A program made the translations under genes and the position numbers. From assembly GCA_016293615.1 (NCBI GenBank), contig JAEDDX010000077.1, positions 1 through 10,623 of the forward strand: a stretch of DNA of 10,623 bases, read 5' to 3'. Each line of letters starts with the position of its first letter. Position 1 is the first letter of the stretch. Below, piece by piece: positions 6,983-10,623 of this stretch. This DNA comes from Acetatifactor sp. (GTDB lineage: Bacteria; Bacillota; Clostridia; Lachnospirales; Lachnospiraceae). A model generated the notes under the pieces. The model did not search any database and was not told where the DNA came from. It saw nothing but the letters and a program-made list of their open reading frames with translations.

Positions 6983-6989
6983 GTGAGGA

Positions 6990-7024
6990 AGGCTGTCCCG
7001 CAACCTGCAGGGCAGCCTCTTTTT
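6990..7024 (+). terminator. Intrinsic-terminator-like hairpin, plus orientation, between aspS and the PPTase gene
   Basis: AGGCTG-t-CCC (6990-6999) pairs with GGG-CAGCCT (7010-7018) with one bulged T and a 10-base loop; C then TTTTT follows on the plus strand (7020-7024). Both flanking genes are on the minus strand, and there the stem is not followed by a U-tract. As drawn it would stop antisense transcription entering aspS. A second small hairpin, tgccc/gggca (7035-7050), lies just after the aspS stop. Confidence 0.45.
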
Positions 7025-7056
7025 CTGAATGTTCTGCCCTTCTTCGGGCACGGAAC

Positions 7057-8820
7057 TTATTTATCCTCGTTTGCGGTGACGGCAATGTGCAGTTCGGCAA
7101 GCTGCTTGTCTTCTACCGTTCCGGGCGCTCCCATCATGATATCCATTGCATTCTTGTTCATCGGGAAAGGAATGATCTCACGAATGCTTTCCTCGCCGCA
7201 GATGAGCATAATCATACGGTCTACGCCGGGTGCGATACCTGCATGAGGCGGTGCACCGTAGCAGAATGCATTGTACATTGCGGGGAATTTCGCCTTCACA
7301 TCCTCCTCGCCGAGACCTACCAGTTCAAATGCCTTGATCATGATCTCTGGATCATGGTTACGCACTGCACCGGAGGAAAGCTCAACGCCGTTACATACCA
7401 GGTCATACTGGTACGCAAGAATGTCGAGAGGCTCCATGGTGCTTAACGCTTCCATCCCGCCCTGCGGCATGGAGAACGGATTGTGGCAGAACTCAAGCGC
7501 TCCGGACTCCTCTCCGATCTCATACATCGGGAAGTCAACGATCCAGCAGAACTCGTAGCAGTCCTTCTTCATGTGCTTCTCATCGGCTGCACCGAGCAGT
7601 TTACGGAGCACGCCCGCCGTCTTCTGGGCCTCAAGCTTCTTTCCGGCGGTCAGGCCGACAAAGCAGCCCTTTGTCAGGCCGAGAGCCTCGATGACAGCAT
7701 CCTTGCGATCCTGCAGGAACTTGGAGATGCCGCCGACCAGCTCACCGTTTTCGTCCAGTCTGAACCAATATGCCTTCTTCGCGGTCTGAACCTCAACCTC
7801 TGCGCAGATTGCATCGATCTGCTTACGGGTTGCGGTGAAACCGTCTACTACAACAGCCTTAACAGTCTGTCCCTCGAAAGGACCGAAGCCACAGCCTTCC
7901 ATCACCTGCGTTGCATCGCTCAGCACGAGATCGATACGAAGGTCCGGCTTGTCGGAACCATACTTGTCCATCGCCTCAAGATAAGGAATGCGGACAAATG
8001 GTGCCTTGGAAGCGGTCTTGTAAATACCGTACTTTTCAAATACGGGAGGAAGCACTTCCTCCACCACGGAGAATACATCCTCCTGGGAAGCGAACGCCAT
8101 CTCCATATCCAGCTGATAGAACTCTCCGGGAGAACGGTCAGCTCTCGCATCCTCGTCTCTGAAACAGGGTGCGATCTGGAAATAACGGTCAAAACCGGAA
8201 GCCATCAGAATCTGCTTAAACTGCTGGGGCGCCTGCGGAAGTGCATAGAACTTGCCGGGATGATTTCTGGCGGGTACCAGATAATCTCTCGCGCCTTCGG
8301 GAGAAGAACAGGTCAGAATCGGTGTGGAAATCTCCATAAAGTTCAGGGCGTTCATCCTCTGGCGAAGCTCCGCAACGATTTTGCTTCTCATGACGATATT
8401 CTTCTTCATATCCGGATTGCGCAGATCCAGGTAACGATACTTCAAGCGGAAGTTCTCGTCTGCTTCCTTTGATTTGTTGATTTCAAAAGGAAGGGCATTA
8501 TAGATACATTTTCCGAGAATCTCAATCTTCTCGGGTACAACTTCGATCTCACCGGTGGGCAGCTCCATGTTCTTGTTGGAACGCTCTCTGACGGTACCGG
8601 TGACAGAGATGGTGGACTCCTTGTTCACGCTGTCGATGATCTCCATCATTTCCTCTGTCTCAACAACCACCTGGGTCGTGCCGTAGAAGTCACGCAGAAT
8701 CACAAAGCCGAGATTCCTGCTGACCTTTCTCATGTTCTCATACCAACCTACGATGGTAACCTTTTCGCCTGCGTTGCCAAGACGCAGCTCATTACAATTG
8801 TGTGTTCTGGATTGAACCAT
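7057..8820 (-). CDS. aspS: Aspartyl-tRNA synthetase
   Basis: The 587-residue protein charges tRNA-Asp. An N-terminal OB-fold anticodon domain (about 1-110) is followed by the class II catalytic core. Motif 1 lies around FMEISTPIL (161-169), motif 2 is FRDEDARADRSPGEFYQLD (220-238) and motif 3 lies around PPHAGIAPGVDR (524-535). The bacterial-type GAD insertion occupies about residues 290-410, so this is the bacterial rather than archaeal class. Length is normal. Whether it also charges tRNA-Asn cannot be decided by eye. The start at 8820 follows an AAGGAAAGG stretch at slightly long spacing. It is 47 bases downstream of hisS with no terminator between, the usual hisS-aspS arrangement in Firmicutes. 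Confidence 0.97.
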   Translation of the reverse strand: MVQSRTHNCNELRLGNAGEKVTIVGWYENMRKVSRNLGFVILRDFYGTTQVVVETEEMMEIIDSVNKESTISVTGTVRERSNKNMELPTGEIEVVPEKIEILGKCIYNALPFEINKSKEADENFRLKYRYLDLRNPDMKKNIVMRSKIVAELRQRMNALNFMEISTPILTCSSPEGARDYLVPARNHPGKFYALPQAPQQFKQILMASGFDRYFQIAPCFRDEDARADRSPGEFYQLDMEMAFASQEDVFSVVEEVLPPVFEKYGIYKTASKAPFVRIPYLEAMDKYGSDKPDLRIDLVLSDATQVMEGCGFGPFEGQTVKAVVVDGFTATRKQIDAICAEVEVQTAKKAYWFRLDENGELVGGISKFLQDRKDAVIEALGLTKGCFVGLTAGKKLEAQKTAGVLRKLLGAADEKHMKKDCYEFCWIVDFPMYEIGEESGALEFCHNPFSMPQGGMEALSTMEPLDILAYQYDLVCNGVELSSGAVRNHDPEIMIKAFELVGLGEEDVKAKFPAMYNAFCYGAPPHAGIAPGVDRMIMLICGEESIREIIPFPMNKNAMDIMMGAPGTVEDKQLAELHIAVTANEDK

Positions 8821-8867
8821 TTTTATAACCGTACCTTTCCTTGTCCCTGCGACCTACAGGTATCTCA

Positions 8868-10118
8868 TTAATCCTTATAAAACTCCACGAATTCTTCGTA
8901 GCCTTCCTTCGTAAGCTGCTCCTTCTGGAATTTCTTGTTCTTATTCATGCGGGCCACAAGCACCTGTGTCCCGTCGCTTCTTGCCGCCTGAGCCTGTGCG
9001 ATGACGCTGCAGAGCTTCTCGCCGCCGACGCCCTTCTCGATGAGGTAGGCAACCTTCTTCGGCTTGCCGGGCACCTTGAACCCGCTCTCCATGAGAAGCA
9101 GAATGATTCTCTCGAAACCGATGGAGAAGCCGCAGGCAGGAACATCCTGTCCGGTGAACTTGCCAACCATCTTGTCGTAACGGCCGCCACCGCCGCAGCT
9201 GCCGCCAAACTCGGGAATTGCAATCTCGAAAATGGTGCCGGTATAATAACTCATGCCGCGCACTAAGGTCGCGTCAAACACCATCTTAAAGTCAGAGGAC
9301 TTGGTTGCACTGACACTGTCAATGATCTCCTGCAGTCCCTGCGCGACAGAAGGCTCGAGTACATCCTTCAGGGTGTCTGCCAGATAAGCGACCCCGTTCT
9401 CCTGCGCCTCGAGATTCTTATAAAGCGCCAGATATTTTTCAACGCTATCCTTTGCAAAGCCCTTCTCCAAAAGCTCTGCCTCCACGCCCTCCAGACCGAT
9501 CTTGTCCATCTTGTCCAGGGTGATGAAGACACTGTCATAGGACTCCTCAGGGAATCCGCTGTAGGCTGCCATTGCCTTGAGGATCTGTCTGTCGTTGATG
9601 CGGATCTCAAAGCCCTTAAATCCGAGTCTGCCCAGCGTTGTTGTGGTCGCAAGAATCAACTCGATCTCAGCCAGGTTGGAAGGCTCGCCCAGGATGTCGA
9701 TATCGCACTGCGTAAACTGACGATAACGCCCTCTCTGGGGTCTGTCCGCACGCCAAACGCTGCCCATCTGCAGCGCCTTAAAGGGCGAAGGCAGATTCGC
9801 GGAATTGTTGGAATAATAGCGAACCAGCGGAACAGTCAGATCGTAACGCATACCAAAGTCAACCACATCTTCTTCGCAGGTTGCGTCAGCCACATTCAGC
9901 TTCTCGCCTCTTTTCAATACCTTGAAAATCAGTTTCTCATTGTCACCGCCCTGTTTATTGGTCAGATTCGAGATGTTCTCCATACAGGGAGTCTCAATGG
10001 AAGTAAATCCGAACTTGCCGTAAGTCTCTTTGATGACGCCGATCACATAGTCGCGAATCTGCATCTCTTCCGGCAAAATATCTTTCATGCCTGTAACAGG
10101 CTTCTTACTAAGTGCCAT
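8868..10118 (-). CDS. hisS: Histidyl-tRNA synthetase
   Basis: The 416-residue class II synthetase charges tRNA-His. Seen are the N-terminal GMKDILPEE (10-18), motif 2 VWRADRPQRGRYRQFTQCD (121-139), the histidine-specific LVRGMSYYTG (285-294), GGGGRYD (309-315), and motif 3 GFSIGFERI (330-338), followed by a rather short C-terminal anticodon domain (about 350-416). The motif 2 wording (RADRPQRGRYRQFTQCDIDILG) resembles the archaeal/eukaryotic-like HisRS branch more than the common bacterial form (FRxERPQKGRxRQFHQ), though such forms occur in Clostridia. The start at 10118 has GGAAGGA about 9 bases upstream. It is the first gene of the hisS-aspS unit, served by the promoter at 10151-10179. Confidence 0.97.
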   Translation of the reverse strand: MALSKKPVTGMKDILPEEMQIRDYVIGVIKETYGKFGFTSIETPCMENISNLTNKQGGDNEKLIFKVLKRGEKLNVADATCEEDVVDFGMRYDLTVPLVRYYSNNSANLPSPFKALQMGSVWRADRPQRGRYRQFTQCDIDILGEPSNLAEIELILATTTTLGRLGFKGFEIRINDRQILKAMAAYSGFPEESYDSVFITLDKMDKIGLEGVEAELLEKGFAKDSVEKYLALYKNLEAQENGVAYLADTLKDVLEPSVAQGLQEIIDSVSATKSSDFKMVFDATLVRGMSYYTGTIFEIAIPEFGGSCGGGGRYDKMVGKFTGQDVPACGFSIGFERIILLLMESGFKVPGKPKKVAYLIEKGVGGEKLCSVIAQAQAARSDGTQVLVARMNKNKKFQKEQLTKEGYEEFVEFYKD

Positions 10119-10150
10119 GTTCTCACATTCCTTCCCATTTTATCTAATAT

Positions 10151-10179
10151 ATGATACTTTTTTTCGATGGCAATGTCAA
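10151..10179 (-). promoter_or_regulatory. Predicted sigma-A promoter of hisS-aspS
   Basis: On the minus strand TTGACA (10174-10179) and TATCAT (10151-10156) are spaced by exactly 17 bases. Transcription from about 10144 would give a leader of only about 25 bases, which holds the ribosome binding site but no T-box. No T-box consensus (AGGGTGGAACCGCG) is seen on either strand up to the window edge. Confidence 0.7.
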
Positions 10180-10227
10180 TCTGTATCTATGCAAAAAAGA
10201 CAGGGCCCGTTTGAAATTCTAACTTGC

Positions 10228-10253
10228 GGTGCAGAGGTAAATTCCACTGCACC
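10228..10253. repeat. Inverted repeat upstream of the hisS promoter
   Basis: GGTGCAG (10228-10234) pairs with CTGCACC (10247-10253); after an A-A mismatch, GG/CC extends the stem around a TAAATT loop. No U-tract adjoins it on either strand; a T6 tract on the minus strand lies about 35 bases further on. It may be part of the dispersed-looking element that ends in the 51-bp repeats. Confidence 0.6.
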
Positions 10254-10259
10254 TTACAA

Positions 10260-10405
10260 ATGGGGGAAATGCGGACATTTTGATTCACCCTTCATGATAC
10301 CGGTGCATATATTCATCAAATTCATTAACGAACATTTCAATAGAGATATGGATGTGCAAACGGTCCTGCAATGCATACGCCAAACAGAACCGCAAATGCC
10401 CCCAT
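10260..10405. repeat. Long-range inverted repeat closing a ~115-base segment
   Basis: ATGGGGG (10260-10266) pairs with CCCCCAT (10399-10405), and GCGG (10271-10274) with CCGC (10390-10393), separated by a small internal loop (AAAT against AAATG). The enclosed 10275-10389 is AT-richer and contains no recognised gene. The pairing could be chance, or the base of a structured RNA or of a repeat element. Confidence 0.4.
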
Positions 10406-10623
10406 CCGATATCACAATCTTGATATTAGCCCAGGCGCGCCGTACTCGCTGGGCATTTTTCTTGCTTTTCGTGATATATGCCCAATCACGCCGTACTCGC
10501 TGGGCATTTTTCGTACTTTTCATGATATATGCCCAGACGAGCCGTACTCGCTGGGCATTTTTCTTGCTTTTCGTGATATATGCCCAATCGTGCTGTACTC
10601 GCTGGGCATTTTTCGTACTTTTC
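10285..10623 (-). pseudogene. Possible decayed repeat-peptide ORF with a 46-codon tail
   Basis: In one minus-strand frame the 51-bp units read as a 17-residue repeat, consensus EK(Y/Q)EKCPASTARLGIYH. The frame is broken by TGA in the second unit (Arg codon CGA to TGA) and by TAA at the array end (10426-10428). It then stays open for 46 residues to a TGA at 10285. This tail contains GWGHLRFCLAYAL and MFVNEFDEYMHRYHEG and looks protein-like. Most differences between units are silent in this frame: ACA/ACG Thr, GCA/GCT/GCG Ala, CGA/CGT/CGC Arg, TTG/CTG Leu, CAC/CAT His. The other two frames would change amino acids at these sites. No start codon or upstream end is visible inside the window. It may equally be a non-coding repeat that happens to read well. 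I do not recognise a function. Confidence 0.3.
10421..10623 (+). repeat. 51-bp tandem repeat array, four copies, continuing past the window edge
   Basis: Units begin at 10421, 10472, 10523 and 10574, a period of exactly 51 bp; the fourth is cut at the edge after 50 bases. Each holds a GCCCA...TGGGC stem followed on the plus strand by ATTTTTC, like a terminator; unit 3 has the best stem (GCCCAG-a-CGAG with CTCG-CTGGGC). Units 1 and 3 share the ending CTTGCTTTTC and units 2 and 4 share CGTACTTTTC, so the higher-order period is 102 bp. Variation is concentrated in the loop-side bases just after GCCCA. The stretch 10119-10420 otherwise holds only the hisS promoter and the inverted repeats. Confidence 0.93.

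Noticed and set aside
7483..8472. 329-codon plus-strand ORF opposite aspS
   Set aside because: Antisense to conserved AspRS core; no independent protein features or ribosome binding site.
10119..10420. T-box riboswitch before hisS
   Set aside because: No AGGGTGGAACCGCG-like sequence or antiterminator found, and the promoter lies too close to the start codon.
10254..10523. 89-codon minus-strand ORF through the repeat array
   Set aside because: In this frame the differences between repeat units change amino acids, the ATG is inside a repeat unit with no ribosome binding site, and the tail shows no recognisable domain; another frame fits better.
10421..10623. CRISPR array
   Set aside because: Units follow one another without unique spacers; only a few loop-side bases vary in a 51-bp unit, and the structure is terminator-like.

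Overview
The window looks like chromosomal DNA of a Clostridia-class Firmicute, most likely a member of the Lachnospiraceae. The reasons are a six-cysteine SCIFF peptide gene beside a small Firmicutes-type membrane protein, strong GGAGG ribosome binding sites, sigma-A type promoters, a hisS-aspS gene pair, and roughly even base composition in the genes. No phage, plasmid, insertion sequence, CRISPR array, rRNA or tRNA gene was recognised.

Left region (1-2602). The minus strand carries the SCIFF peptide precursor scfA, cut by the window edge; its radical-SAM maturase scfB is expected just beyond. Upstream of it is a four-helix membrane protein of the TIGR04086 type. Facing away on the plus strand, from a clear promoter and a TTG start, is a CNNM/CBS/CorC-domain membrane protein. 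It runs tail to tail into a zinc amidase for peptidoglycan, and the two genes overlap at their stop codons.

Centre (2603-7056). On the minus strand, a Sfp-type 4'-phosphopantetheinyl transferase is followed by two overlapping ABC exporter half-transporters. These form an asymmetric pair: one nucleotide-binding domain has lost the catalytic Glu and switch His, and the other has an altered signature motif. The amidase follows, behind a hairpin that touches its ribosome binding site.

Right region (7057-10623). hisS then aspS lie on the minus strand behind a well-formed promoter, with a leader too short for a T-box. Upstream is about 500 bases without an intact gene. It holds two inverted repeats and a 51-bp tandem repeat (four copies, running off the edge), each copy with a terminator-like hairpin on the plus strand. 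In one minus-strand frame most differences between copies are synonymous, and the same frame continues into a 46-codon tail, interrupted by two stops. This could be a decayed repeat-peptide gene or a dispersed repeat family, and it is the least explained part of the window.

Most of the window is therefore housekeeping and envelope functions. The less ordinary parts are the SCIFF locus, the repeat element at the right edge, and several gene-junction structures.
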